A stretch of DNA of 25,498 nt from Oscillospiraceae bacterium (GCA_017481325.1 JAFUPG010000015.1:1-25498), one strand, 5' to 3'; numbered from the stretch's first letter, positions 1 to 8,360 are shown. Notes: a model not told the origin generated them from the sequence alone. Numbers and translations are program-made.

Positions 1-169
1 GCTTGGTGACGGCCCAACGGTCCAGGGCCGCCATCTCAGAGGCGGGAGTCAGGCTGTTGGGGTCGAAGCCGTCCAGATTGCCCAGGCAGTACCGGGCGGT
101 GTTGCGGAACTTCAGATTGGTCTGGCTCAGCTGCTTGAAGATCTCCTTGGAGCAGCGGACATCGGCACG
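1..169 (-). other. ileS: Continuation of the ileS reading frame past the internal stop
   Basis: The frame of ileS continues without a frameshift after the TAA at 170-172 and reads RADVRCSKEIFKQLSQTN, then a segment including NTARYCLGNLDGFDPN, up to the window edge. This matches the start of the anticodon-binding domain of bacterial IleS. Changing a single base (TAA to TAC or TAT) would restore a continuous gene. The rest of the gene lies outside the window. Confidence 0.85.
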
Positions 170-2059
170 TTAGTCTGCGGAGGCAGCCCACAGACGGACG
201 ATATCAGCGCCGAAATCACGGATCAGATCGGCGGGATCTACACCGTTGCCCAGGGACTTGTGCATGGCCTTGCCTTCGCCGTCCACCACCCAGCCGTGGG
301 TCAGGCACTTCTTGAAGGGAGCGCCGCCGCCCAGAGCGCCCACGGAGGTGAGCAGGCTGGACTGGAACCAGCCACGGTACTGGTCAGCGCCCTCTAAGTA
401 GATGTCAGAGGGCCAGTTCTGGGCATCATCCAGGCGCAGGGAGGCGATATGGGTGGAGCCGGAGTCAAACCAGCCGTCCAGGGTGTCGGTTTCCTTGTCG
501 AAGGTCTTGCCGCCGCAGTGGGGGCAGGAGAAGCCTTCGGGGATCAGCTCCATGGCATCCTTGGCAAACCAGGCGTTGGAGCCCTCTTCACCGAAGATCT
601 TGGAGATCCGCTCGATGGTCTCGGGGGTGCAGACGGGCTTGCCACAGTCCTTGCAGTAGAACACGGGGATGGGCAGACCCCAGCGGCGCTGACGGGAGAT
701 GCACCAGTCGGCACGGTCACGGATCATGGCCACCATGCGATCCTTACCCCAGGCAGGCAGCCACAGCACGTCGTCGCAGGCCTCGGCGGCCTCGTCCTTA
801 AAGGAGTCTACGGAGCAGAACCACTGAGGTGTGGCACGGAAGATGATGGGACTCTTGCAGCGCCAGCAGTGGGGATAGCTGTGGGTAAAGACCTCAGAAG
901 CGAAGAGAGAGCCGTCGACCTTCATATCCTCGACGATCTGGGTGTTGGAGACATCATAGCGCAGACCGGCATACTTGCCTGCGTCGGCGGTCTGGAAACC
1001 ACGGTCGTCTACGGGGACGATGAGATCCATATTGTAGCGGCGGCAGGTCTGATAGTCGTCAGCGCCGAAGCCGGGAGCGGTGTGGACGCAGCCGGTACCG
1101 GAGTCCATGGTGACGTAGTCGGCGGTGACCAGCATGGACTCCCGCTCCAGGAAGGGATGCTGGGCGGTCATATACTCAAAGAAGTTGCCGGGGAAGCGCT
1201 CGACGATCTCGTAGTTCTCGATGCCGCCGGCGGCCATGGTCTTCTCCAGAAGTGCCTCGGCCAGGACGTACTTCTCACCGTTCTTGGCATCCACGATCAC
1301 ATAGGTCTCTCTGGGGTTCAGGGCGATGGCCAGGTTGCCGGGGAGGGTCCAGGGGGTGGTGGTCCAGATGATCACATAGGTGTCCTTGCCGTCCAGCTTG
1401 CCCTTGGTGTCCTTCAGGGCAAATTTTACATAGATGGAGGTGCAGGGATCATCCTGGTACTCGATCTCGGCCTCTGCCAGGGCGGTCTCGTCCTTGGGGC
1501 ACCAGTACACGGGCTTCAGACCCTTGTAGATGTAGCCCTTGCGGTACATTTCGCCAAAGACCTTGACTTCCTCGGCCTCAAAGCGCTTGTCCATGGTCTT
1601 GTAGGGGCGATCCCAGTCGCCCAGCACGCCCAGGCGGCGGAAACCGGCCATCTGGCGGTTGATAAAGTCCTGGGCAAAGGCCTCGCAGGCGGAGCGGAAC
1701 TCGGTGACGGGCATGGTCTTGTGGTTGAGCTTGTTCTTCTTGATGATGGCAGACTCAATGGGCATGCCGTGGTTGTCCCAGCCGGGAGTGTAGGGGGTGC
1801 AGTAGCCACGCATGGCGTAGGAACGGACGATGAAATCCTTCAGGGTCTTGTTCAGGGCGTGACCCATGTGGATGTCGCCGTTGGAGAAGGGAGGGCCATC
1901 GTGGAGAATGAAGCGGGGCTTGTTCTCATTCTTCTCCATGAGCAGCTTGTAGACGTCGATCTTGTTCCAGTTTTCCAGCATACCGGGCTCACGCTGGGGA
2001 AGACCGGCACGCATGGGGAAATCGGTTTTGGGTGTGATGATGGTGTTTTTGTAGTCCAT
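170..2059 (-). CDS. ileS: Isoleucyl-tRNA synthetase, interrupted by an in-frame TAA
   Basis: Class I aminoacyl-tRNA synthetase that charges tRNA-Ile. The start is the ATG encoding MDYKNT, with GGAGG about 10 bases upstream; the longer open frame runs back through the T-box leader and is not the start. Visible landmarks are the HIGH-type motif HMGH (about residues 64-67), the editing-domain sequence near TTTPWTLPGN, paired Cys motifs (CKDCGKPVC and CPHCGG), GWFQSS, and the KMSKS-type loop KAMHKSLGN (about 597-605). After 629 residues a TAA replaces the Tyr normally found in a SADYRADV-like stretch. The same frame then continues with RADVRCSKEIFKQLSQTN and more IleS sequence to the window edge. 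The product as read would lack the anticodon-binding domain; the family is usually around 900 residues or more. It is the last gene of the run visible here, downstream of divIVA and controlled by its own T-box. Confidence 0.93.
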   Translation of the reverse strand: MDYKNTIITPKTDFPMRAGLPQREPGMLENWNKIDVYKLLMEKNENKPRFILHDGPPFSNGDIHMGHALNKTLKDFIVRSYAMRGYCTPYTPGWDNHGMPIESAIIKKNKLNHKTMPVTEFRSACEAFAQDFINRQMAGFRRLGVLGDWDRPYKTMDKRFEAEEVKVFGEMYRKGYIYKGLKPVYWCPKDETALAEAEIEYQDDPCTSIYVKFALKDTKGKLDGKDTYVIIWTTTPWTLPGNLAIALNPRETYVIVDAKNGEKYVLAEALLEKTMAAGGIENYEIVERFPGNFFEYMTAQHPFLERESMLVTADYVTMDSGTGCVHTAPGFGADDYQTCRRYNMDLIVPVDDRGFQTADAGKYAGLRYDVSNTQIVEDMKVDGSLFASEVFTHSYPHCWRCKSPIIFRATPQWFCSVDSFKDEAAEACDDVLWLPAWGKDRMVAMIRDRADWCISRQRRWGLPIPVFYCKDCGKPVCTPETIERISKIFGEEGSNAWFAKDAMELIPEGFSCPHCGGKTFDKETDTLDGWFDSGSTHIASLRLDDAQNWPSDIYLEGADQYRGWFQSSLLTSVGALGGGAPFKKCLTHGWVVDGEGKAMHKSLGNGVDPADLIRDFGADIVRLWAASAD

Positions 2060-2086
2060 AACAGAAAAAACCTCCGTTGTATTTCG

Positions 2087-2125
2087 AAAAAATAAACACC
2101 TCTGCCTCATCAAGAGACAGAGGTG
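2087..2125 (-). terminator. T-box terminator hairpin upstream of ileS
   Basis: On the minus strand CACCTCTGTCTC, a short TTGAT loop and GAGGCAGAGGTG form a long stem followed by TTTATTTTTT. The left arm would be partly taken up by the T-box antiterminator, so this is the conditional terminator of the T-box leader. Confidence 0.9.
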
Positions 2126-2316
2126 CAGCTCTGCGGTACCACTCTTGTTCCCCGAAAAACGGGGCACTCGAAACGGGATAACGGCCGTGAACCGTCTGCG
2201 CCTACTACGATTTCGGGCAGATGCTCCGGGGTGATGGACGTTGACTTGCGGCTGTCTCGCAGCGACCGACAGCTCTCTGAACGCAGAGGAAAACGCTCTG
2301 TCCCCTTCTCAGCAGG
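2087..2316 (-). promoter_or_regulatory. T-box riboswitch leader of ileS (tRNA-Ile sensing)
   Basis: The 260-base gap between divIVA and ileS reads, on the minus strand, as a T-box leader. The conserved T-box core GAGTGGTACCGCAG lies at about 2131-2142. Upstream is a Stem I region with AGAGAGCTG and GAGACAGCCG segments. An ATC triplet at 2233-2235, in the context GTCCATCACCCCGGAGC, is the likely isoleucine specifier, which agrees with the downstream gene. The core is followed by a terminator stem and a T-rich run just before the ileS ribosome binding site. The known mechanism is that uncharged tRNA-Ile pairs with the specifier and the T-box bulge to stabilise the antiterminator. No separate promoter was identified, so transcription may come from the upstream operon or from within divIVA. 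Confidence 0.93.
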
Positions 2317-2319
2317 TGA

Positions 2320-3066
2320 TTATTTCTTTGTGGGATGGTAGTTAGGACCAAACTGCAGGTCCTCGAATTTCTTGAACTTCTCCTCTTTGGCGGGAGCGGG
2401 GGCAGCCATTTCCTGCTGTACCAGCTCGCCCAGGGAGGGGGCGCTGAGGCTCTCCTCGATCCGCTGGCCGATCTCCTCGATGAGGGCATCAGCCTTCTCC
2501 TCGGTGGTGGGAGCGGAGGGAGACTTGTCAAAATCAAAAGCACGCTTCTCTTCCTGGCTGGGAGAGATGGTCTTGCCGTAGGGGGGAGCTTCCTTGGCCT
2601 TGGGAACCTCAGGCAGCTCCTGCTTCCGCAGCTCGTCGATGAACTCCAGCTGGCGCTTCAGGCGCTTTTCCATGGAGTCCAGGAACTGGCCGGTGGCCTC
2701 CTTGGCCACGGCAAGGCGCTCTTCCTCCAGGTTGGCCTGCTGATCCAGATTCTTGGTCTTGGCAGACACGGTGTCCTCGGCCTCACGGAGCATTCGGGCG
2801 CACTTCTTCTCCGCATCGGCGACCATCTGGTCGCAGGTTTTCTGGGCGGCGATGATGGCGCTCTGCATGGAGGACTCCTGCTTGCGGTACTCCTCCAGCT
2901 TCTCCACCAGAATGCGCATCTTGCTCTTCAGGACGGAGTTTTCCTTATACAGGGTAATATAATCTTCGGTCAGGGGCTCCAGAAAATCGTCCACGGAGTC
3001 CATATTATAGCCGCCGAACACGGCTTTTTCAAAGGAGATCTCCTGGATCTGCTGGGGGGTCAGCAT
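2320..3066 (-). CDS. divIVA: DivIVA-domain cell division / pole-organising protein
   Basis: 248-residue DivIVA-family coiled-coil protein, expected to bind curved membrane at septum and poles. The N-terminus (MLTPQQIQEISFEKAVFGGY, then NMDSVDDFL) is the classical DivIVA membrane-binding segment. Residues about 35-150 are a charged heptad-like coiled coil. The C-terminal third is low complexity (Pro, Ala, Glu, Lys) and probably disordered, ending in FGPNYHPTKK. AAGGAG lies 10 bases before the ATG. It follows sepF by 20 bases, the usual Gram-positive division-cluster arrangement, and precedes the T-box of ileS; divIVA-ileS adjacency is common in Firmicutes. Its exact function (division-site selection, polar growth or sporulation) cannot be read from the sequence. 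Confidence 0.92.
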   Translation of the reverse strand: MLTPQQIQEISFEKAVFGGYNMDSVDDFLEPLTEDYITLYKENSVLKSKMRILVEKLEEYRKQESSMQSAIIAAQKTCDQMVADAEKKCARMLREAEDTVSAKTKNLDQQANLEEERLAVAKEATGQFLDSMEKRLKRQLEFIDELRKQELPEVPKAKEAPPYGKTISPSQEEKRAFDFDKSPSAPTTEEKADALIEEIGQRIEESLSAPSLGELVQQEMAAPAPAKEEKFKKFEDLQFGPNYHPTKK

Positions 3067-3086
3067 GGTGCTTCAGCTCCTTATCT

Positions 3087-3557
3087 TTATATATAGGTCT
3101 TGGCGGCTTCCTGGCTGTCTTCCCACTCGCCGGTGATGCTGACGTTGTAGGGCGTTATGAGGTAGGTGGAGACGGCCACCTTCTTGATCTTGCCGTCCAG
3201 GGCGTAGGCCACGCCGGAGAGGAAATCTACCAGGCGACGGGCGATGTCCTTGGTGGTGTTCTCCAGGTTCAGCACAACGGCTTCCTTGGCACGCAGGTGA
3301 TCGGCGATCTCGGAGACCTGGTCGAAGCGGTCGGGCTTCACCAGAATGACCTGCAGCTGCACACCGGGGCTGATGCTGACCACACGGCCGGCATTGCTCT
3401 CTACGGGAGCGGCGGGAGCGGAAGAAGTGCTTCTGGAATAACTGCTGCTGCGGCGGACAGGTTCCTCCTCAGGCAGCTCGTCGTCGTACTCATCATAATC
3501 GTCTTCCGCATCGGAATAGGGGTGGGTCAGCTTTCTGATGCTATCCATAAAACCCAT
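3087..3557 (-). CDS. sepF: Cell division protein SepF
   Basis: 156-residue SepF homologue. In the known family this protein bundles FtsZ filaments and anchors the Z ring to the membrane. The N-terminal amphipathic helix (MGFMDSIRKLTHPYSD) would be the membrane anchor. A very acidic linker (about residues 16-33) and a Ser/Ala-rich linker follow. The conserved globular domain covers about residues 60-150 and includes VILVKPDRFDQVSEIADHLR and AVVLNLENTTKDIARRLVDF. GGAGG sits 8 bases before the ATG. It lies between yggS and divIVA, the arrangement seen in Bacillus and many clostridia. Length is typical of the family. Confidence 0.95.
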   Translation of the reverse strand: MGFMDSIRKLTHPYSDAEDDYDEYDDELPEEEPVRRSSSYSRSTSSAPAAPVESNAGRVVSISPGVQLQVILVKPDRFDQVSEIADHLRAKEAVVLNLENTTKDIARRLVDFLSGVAYALDGKIKKVAVSTYLITPYNVSITGEWEDSQEAAKTYI

Positions 3558-3589
3558 GGATCATACCTCCATAAATCAATTCAAATTCT

Positions 3590-4282
3590 TTATTTGTAAT
3601 ATCTTGCGCCGAAAATGGCAGTGCCCACACGGATCATGGTACTGCCGCAGGCAATGGCATCCTCAAAATCGTCGGTCATGCCCATCGACAAAATATCCAT
3701 GCTGATATTATGCGATTTTTTTGACGTTATGTCAACAGCAATTGTGCGAATTTCTTCAAAAAATTTGCGATTTGCGCCTTTTTTGTCGGAAACAGGGGGG
3801 ATGACCATGAGTCCCTTCAGCTTGCAGTGGGGGAACCTGTCCATCTGGGGCACCAGCGCATAGACCTCCTGCACCGTAAAGCCGGACTTGCTCTCCTCGC
3901 TTGCAATGTTGATCTCAAAGAGGATGTCCTGGCAGATGCCCTGCCTGGCGGCCTCCTTTTCGATGCACTCCAGCAGCGCCAGCCGATCCACGGACTGGAT
4001 CAGATCCACCTTGCCCACCACCTGCTTGACCTTGTTGGTCTGCAGATGGCCGATAAAATGGACGGGAGCGCCCTCGTAGGCGTTTTCCTTCTGCTTCTGC
4101 ACCAACTCCTGCACCTTGTTCTCGCCGCAGCAGTCCACGCCGCCTGCAATGGCACGGCGCACCCGTTCTGTGTCATTCATCTTGGTGGCGGCGCAGAGCA
4201 GGATCTCCCTGGGGTCCCGACCGGCGGCCAGAGCGGCCTGATTCATGCGTTCACGGATGGACAGAATATTTTGTTCGATCAT
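3590..4282 (-). CDS. yggS: PLP homeostasis protein, YggS/PROSC family
   Basis: 230-residue pyridoxal-phosphate-binding protein of the YggS/PLPBP family, a fold-type III barrel without known enzymatic turnover that controls free PLP and amino/keto acid balance. Lys34 in LLCAATK is the expected PLP lysine. Other family signatures are GENKVQEL, HFIGHLQTNKVK, IQSVDR, LKGLMVIPP and SMGMTDDFEDAI followed by GSTMIRVGTAIFG. The start at MIEQNIL has GGAAGGTGATCCA immediately upstream, and its ATG overlaps the stop of the upstream gene (ATGA), indicating translational coupling. The longer open frame upstream belongs to the neighbouring gene's sequence. yggS-sepF-divIVA is a conserved Gram-positive order. 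Confidence 0.95.
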   Translation of the reverse strand: MIEQNILSIRERMNQAALAAGRDPREILLCAATKMNDTERVRRAIAGGVDCCGENKVQELVQKQKENAYEGAPVHFIGHLQTNKVKQVVGKVDLIQSVDRLALLECIEKEAARQGICQDILFEINIASEESKSGFTVQEVYALVPQMDRFPHCKLKGLMVIPPVSDKKGANRKFFEEIRTIAVDITSKKSHNISMDILSMGMTDDFEDAIACGSTMIRVGTAIFGARYYK

Positions 4283-5181
4283 TGGATCACCTTCCCGTTT
4301 TCTATTTCCTGGGTTGTTATTATCAGTACATCCTCTTCCTGCAGGGCATTGGGCTCGCCGACCCGGTATTCCGCCAGCACATTTTCGCCCAGATCCCGGA
4401 GGATGGTGATTTCCTTCCATTTTGCCCGCTGTCCCAGCAGCACATAAACGCCGGTTTCGCCGTCTATGTGATAAAGTGCCGCCTTTGGCACCTCCAGGCC
4501 ACGGAGTCTCTGCCCCAAAATTTCGCCGCTCAGACGGCGGCAGTTCAAGATTTGTCCCATTTCCCGGCGGCAGGAGAAGACCGCCAGCTGTTTTCCCTCT
4601 GCCACGGGGCTTAAATGGCAGAGGTTCATGGGCAATTGCCCCAGCATATCAAATTCCAGAGTCAGCCCTTCGCCCACTTCATAGCCTGTCCCCTCCGGCA
4701 GGAGGGCGGCGAAGTACCAGGTCTGGCCGGAAACCAGCTTGCCCATGGCGCCGGAGGGCGGCTCCGGGCACTGCAGCAGTTGAAAATCTCCAACGCCCAT
4801 GGTTTGCATGGCCTCATAGGTCAAAACACCCTCAAAGCCGTCGATGCTCTGAGAGAAATAGCCGCTTTTTGCGGTGCAGAGCGGAATTACGGGGTGCGTA
4901 TCGGCCTCGCAGCAGCGAAAAATCCCATAGCATTGTCCGCTTGACAGCCACTGTCCCTCCCGAACCGTAAGCTCCGGGGCTGTCTCTCCCGCCAACAAAA
5001 GTCTCTCCTCACGCACCACGAAGCCGGAGACGGGAATTCCGTCGCCGACTTCGCAGATCATGATCTCCCGCAGGCTGTAATCCTCCCCGCCCTCCCAAAA
5101 AGAGAGCAGCAGAAAGAGGAGCAGCAGCACCGTCAGGCTGATGCGCAGGAGCTTGAAAAAGAGCGCTCCCTGCTTTTTCAT
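4279..5181 (-). CDS. HlyD-like single-pass membrane protein
   Basis: 300-residue protein with a short basic N-terminus, then one hydrophobic segment (about residues 9-28) and a long extracytoplasmic part. The stretch GDGIPVSGFVVREERLLL, then TVREGQWLSSGQCYGIF, resembles the barrel-sandwich (biotinyl-lipoyl-like) segment of HlyD-type membrane-fusion proteins, and the C-terminal part (LRGLEVPKAALYHIDGETGV, then YVLLGQRAKWKEI) resembles the last beta-barrel domain of such adaptors. No ABC or MFS partner is adjacent, so a transport role is not shown. It starts one base after the hfq stop and overlaps yggS by 4 bases, so it is co-expressed with them. From memory, similar genes occur beside sepF/yggS in related clostridia. 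Specific function unknown. Confidence 0.75.
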   Translation of the reverse strand: MKKQGALFFKLLRISLTVLLLLFLLLSFWEGGEDYSLREIMICEVGDGIPVSGFVVREERLLLAGETAPELTVREGQWLSSGQCYGIFRCCEADTHPVIPLCTAKSGYFSQSIDGFEGVLTYEAMQTMGVGDFQLLQCPEPPSGAMGKLVSGQTWYFAALLPEGTGYEVGEGLTLEFDMLGQLPMNLCHLSPVAEGKQLAVFSCRREMGQILNCRRLSGEILGQRLRGLEVPKAALYHIDGETGVYVLLGQRAKWKEITILRDLGENVLAEYRVGEPNALQEEDVLIITTQEIENGKVIQ

Positions 5182-5182
5182 C

Positions 5183-5404
5183 TTATGTAGGGAAGCGGAT
5201 GGGCTGCAGCGGCACCAGGGTAGAGATGGCGTGCTTGTAGATCATTTGCTGCTTGCCCTCGGAGCTGAGGACAACGATGAAGCTGTCAAAACCGGTGACA
5301 ATGCCCTTCATCTGAAAGCCGTTCATAAGGAACATGGTGACGGGGGTGTGCTCCTTGCGCACCTCGTTGAGGATCAGATCCTGCAGATTTTCTGTGTTTG
5401 CCAT
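5183..5404 (-). CDS. hfq: RNA chaperone Hfq
   Basis: 73-residue Sm-like protein that forms hexamers and binds sRNA and mRNA. The N-terminal helix [14 protein letters not shown] is followed by the Sm1 strands ([20 protein letters not shown]) and the Sm2 signature YKHAIST at residues 56-62. It has almost no C-terminal tail, as in many Gram-positive Hfqs. AAGGAG lies 8 bases before the ATG. It is downstream of miaA, matching the widespread mutL-miaA-hfq order known from Escherichia coli and Bacillus-related species. The 93-base gap after miaA contains no promoter I could support strongly. Confidence 0.97.
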   Translation of the reverse strand: MANTENLQDLILNEVRKEHTPVTMFLMNGFQMKGIVTGFDSFIVVLSSEGKQQMIYKHAISTLVPLQPIRFPT

Positions 5405-5497
5405 AAATAGGTCTCCTTTTCTTGTTTTGGTTTTTGGGACACCTATATTGTATGGAATGGCAGGCTCAGAATTTGTCGAAGTCAGGCAGGGAAAAGA

Positions 5498-6418
5498 TTA
5501 AATTTGCGCCAGACATTGGCTAAGAATTTGATCAAAATCGGGCTTTTTCGGCAGGGAGAACCAGCGGATCTTCTCGTTGCGGTAGAACCAGGTGCGCTGC
5601 CGTTTGGCGTAGCGACGGGAGCCCAGGGCAATGGCCTCCTTAGCCTCCTGCAAGCTCCCCTGACCGCTGAGATACCGGGTCAGCTCCTTGTAGCCGATGG
5701 CCTGCAGGCCGGTGGCATTGGCAGGAATGCCCATGGCCAGAAGCTGCTTCACTTCTTCCACCAGTCCCTGCTGCAGCATCAGCTCCACACGCAGATCAAT
5801 GCGGTCGTAGAGATCCTGACGGTTTTCGTAGTCCAGGCCGAAGTAGATGGGCTGATATTTGGGCGGAATGGCTTTGGTTTCCAGATCGTGCTGGGTCATG
5901 GTCTTGCCGGTTTCCAGCCAGATCTCCAGGGCACGGATCACCCGTTTTCGGTTGGAGGGATGGATTCGGGCGGCGGCCTCGGGGTCGACGGCACGCAGCT
6001 GCTCCATCAGCACCTCGATGCCCCGGGTTTGGGCAATTCGGCTCAGCTCCTCCCGTTTCCCACTCTGAGGCAAGGGGGCAAACTGCCGCCCCGCAATGAG
6101 GGAGTCCAGATACAGCCCCGTGCCGCCCACAATGACCACCGGCTTGCCCCGTGCCAGAATGTCCTGCACAATGGGGTCGGCATCTTCCACATAGCGGCTG
6201 ACGGAGTAGCTCTCCCGGGGGTCGAGAAAGTCCATCATGTGGTGGACGATGCCCTGTTTTTCCGCTTCGGTGGGTTTGGCGGTGCCGATGTCCATGTATT
6301 TGTAGATCTGCATGGAGTCGCAGGAGACGATCTCCGCCCCCAGCGCCTTGGCCAGCTCCACGGAGAGACGGGTTTTGCCTGAGGCGGTGGGTCCTACGAT
6401 ACAGATGATCTTGTCCAT
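5498..6418 (-). CDS. miaA: tRNA dimethylallyltransferase MiaA
   Basis: 306-residue enzyme that transfers the dimethylallyl group from DMAPP to N6 of A37 in tRNAs reading UNN codons. The P-loop GPTASGKT is at residues 9-16, followed by DSMQIYKYMDIGTAKPT, VGGTGLYLDSL, IHPSNRKRVIRALEI and the C-terminal RRYAKRQRTWFYRN. Length is normal. The ATG begins one base after the mutL stop, with AGGAG inside the mutL 3' end, so translation is probably coupled. Its product is the substrate of MiaB, encoded at the head of the same operon. Confidence 0.98.
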   Translation of the reverse strand: MDKIICIVGPTASGKTRLSVELAKALGAEIVSCDSMQIYKYMDIGTAKPTEAEKQGIVHHMMDFLDPRESYSVSRYVEDADPIVQDILARGKPVVIVGGTGLYLDSLIAGRQFAPLPQSGKREELSRIAQTRGIEVLMEQLRAVDPEAAARIHPSNRKRVIRALEIWLETGKTMTQHDLETKAIPPKYQPIYFGLDYENRQDLYDRIDLRVELMLQQGLVEEVKQLLAMGIPANATGLQAIGYKELTRYLSGQGSLQEAKEAIALGSRRYAKRQRTWFYRNEKIRWFSLPKKPDFDQILSQCLAQI

Positions 6419-6419
6419 G

Positions 6420-8360
6420 TCAGCTCCTCTTAAACTGCCGCTCCAGCTGGGAACGGGTCATGACAGCGCAGATGGGTCTGCCGTGGGGGCAGTACTTCAG
6501 ATCCTCACGGGACAGCACCTGCTCCACCAGCCGCTGCAGCTCCAGCCGATCGGAGTGCATACCGCCCTTAATGGCGGCCTTGCAGGCGATGGTGTGCAGC
6601 ATCTCATCCCGGAGGGTCTTGGGGTCCAGCTTTTTGCCACGGCGCAGCTGCTCTGCCAACTGCAGCAGCAGACTCTGGGCTTCCTGCTCGGAGATATCCG
6701 CCGGGATCTGACGAATGGCCAGAGTGCCGTCGCCATAATCGCTCAAAGCGAAACCGTAATCGATCAAAATGTCTGTATTTTCCAGCAAAAGGGCGCAATC
6801 CTCCCGTTCGGGAGCGCATAAAATGGGCTGCAGCAGCAGCTGGGAGGCCAGGGCATCCTGCTGCTTTCGCAGCTTTTCGAACAAGATCCGCTCATGGGCG
6901 GCGTGCTTGTCGATAAAGAGCAGCTGCTGGTTCTGCTCTATAATAATATAGGTATCCATGGCCTCGCCCACAATGCGCCAGGGCGCTTCAGCCTTGGGCA
7001 GCGCCAGCTCCTGCTGGGCGGGGGTGATTTCCACGGGAGGCGCTGCCTGCACCTTGGCCGGCGCAGACGGTTCCGGCTCTGCCTCCGGAGGGGGCAGCTG
7101 CCCCAAAAGCTCCGAAGTGTCAGGGGGCGGAGCCGCTTTTTTCACCGGCACAGAAGCTTTCTGCACCGGGGTTGCAGCCTGCTTTACAGGTTGCAGCAGG
7201 TCGGTATTTTCAATGGTCGTCCTGGTGAGCTGGGGTCTGGGGGCATCCTTCACGGTTCCAGCATAGGCACGGAACTGCTCGGCGGTCATGCTACGGTAGA
7301 AATCCGCTCTGGGCTCCGCTACCTTGCTCTGGGGCTTGGCAGGCGCAGAGAAACGCAGCTCCACCTGCCCCTTATCCTGCTCCAGAGCGCCCTTGACACC
7401 GTAGTGGATGCACTCAAAAACATCCCGTTCGTTCAAAAACTTCACTTCGGTCTTGGCGGGGTGGACATTCACATCCACCAGATGCTCCGGCAGGCGCAGG
7501 TGCAGTACGCAGGAGGGGAAACGCCCCACCATAATGCGGTTGCGGTAGGCTTCCTCCAGAGCGGCGCACATGGTCTTGGAGCGCACATGGCGGCCGTTGA
7601 CGAAGAAAATCTGCAGATCCCGTTTGCCACGGGTGGCGGTGGGCGCAGAGGCATAGCCCTCCACGCTATACTTGTCCCAGCTGCCTTTTACGGGCAGCAT
7701 GCCCTTGGCTACCTGATTGCCGAAAACGGCATGGACAGCGGAGAGCAGCTTGCCGTCGCCGGAGGTCTGCAGCTGGATCTCGCCGTCACGGATCACACGG
7801 AAGGAAAGCTCCGGGTGAGCCAGCGCCAGCCGCTGCACCACGGAAAGCAGTGCGGCGGCCTCTACGGAGTCCCGTTTCATAAATTTCATCCGGGCCGGGG
7901 TGTTGTAAAAGAGATCACGGACGATAATGGTAGTGCCGTTGGGACAGCCGGCCTCCCCCTCCTCGGTGATCTTACCGGCCTCCAGGTGGAGGCTGTAGCC
8001 CAGAGGGGCCTCAGGGGTCTTGGTCAGCAGATCCACCCGGGAAACGGCGGAAATGGCAGCCAGCGCCTCTCCACGGAAGCCCAGGGTGTGAATGGCCTCC
8101 AGATCCGCCGCCGTGCGCAGCTTGCTGGTGGCATGGCGCAAAAAGGCGGTACGGGCATCCTCCGGGAGCATGCCGCAGCCGTCGTCGGTGATCCGCAGGA
8201 AGGTCATGCCGCCCTCCTGCAGCTCTACGGTAATATTCTTTGCCCCGGCATCAATGGCGTTCTCCACCAGCTCCTTGGCGGCGCTGGCAGGCCGTTCCAC
8301 CACCTCGCCGGCGGCGATCATATCCGCCAGATGGGGGGATAACTGTTGGATTTTTGGCAT
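6420..8360 (-). CDS. mutL: DNA mismatch repair protein MutL (endonuclease type)
   Basis: 646-residue GHKL ATPase and latent nicking endonuclease that acts with MutS. ATP-site motifs are ELVENAIDAGA (about 30-40), DDGCGM and TLGFRGEAL. A Pro/Ala-rich linker (about 330-450) separates the N- and C-terminal domains. The C-terminal domain has DKHAAHERILFE (about 480-491), matching the DQHA(X)2E(X)4E metal-dependent nuclease motif, plus ACKAAIKGG and CPHGRP near the end. An active MutL nuclease is typical of bacteria lacking MutH. The chosen ATG (MPKIQQL) has AAGGAG 8 bases upstream. A GTG three codons earlier overlaps that ribosome binding site and is unlikely. Next to miaA, with a protease gene between it and mutS. 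Confidence 0.97.
   Translation of the reverse strand: MPKIQQLSPHLADMIAAGEVVERPASAAKELVENAIDAGAKNITVELQEGGMTFLRITDDGCGMLPEDARTAFLRHATSKLRTAADLEAIHTLGFRGEALAAISAVSRVDLLTKTPEAPLGYSLHLEAGKITEEGEAGCPNGTTIIVRDLFYNTPARMKFMKRDSVEAAALLSVVQRLALAHPELSFRVIRDGEIQLQTSGDGKLLSAVHAVFGNQVAKGMLPVKGSWDKYSVEGYASAPTATRGKRDLQIFFVNGRHVRSKTMCAALEEAYRNRIMVGRFPSCVLHLRLPEHLVDVNVHPAKTEVKFLNERDVFECIHYGVKGALEQDKGQVELRFSAPAKPQSKVAEPRADFYRSMTAEQFRAYAGTVKDAPRPQLTRTTIENTDLLQPVKQAATPVQKASVPVKKAAPPPDTSELLGQLPPPEAEPEPSAPAKVQAAPPVEITPAQQELALPKAEAPWRIVGEAMDTYIIIEQNQQLLFIDKHAAHERILFEKLRKQQDALASQLLLQPILCAPEREDCALLLENTDILIDYGFALSDYGDGTLAIRQIPADISEQEAQSLLLQLAEQLRRGKKLDPKTLRDEMLHTIACKAAIKGGMHSDRLELQRLVEQVLSREDLKYCPHGRPICAVMTRSQLERQFKRS

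Noticed and set aside
161..185. Stop-codon reassignment (TAA read as an amino acid) to explain the ileS interruption
   Set aside because: TAA is used as the ordinary terminator of the 1733-residue gene and the SLH gene, and no other conserved gene in the window contains an internal TAA.
449..2095. A 548-codon plus-strand open frame
   Set aside because: It lies antisense to ileS, is rich in Gly/Val/Leu/His as expected from the complementary frame of a GC-rich gene, has no ribosome binding site, and ileS is unmistakable on the other strand.
6894..8342. A 482-codon plus-strand open frame
   Set aside because: Shadow of mutL, with low-complexity Gly/Leu/His/Arg composition and no recognisable domain.
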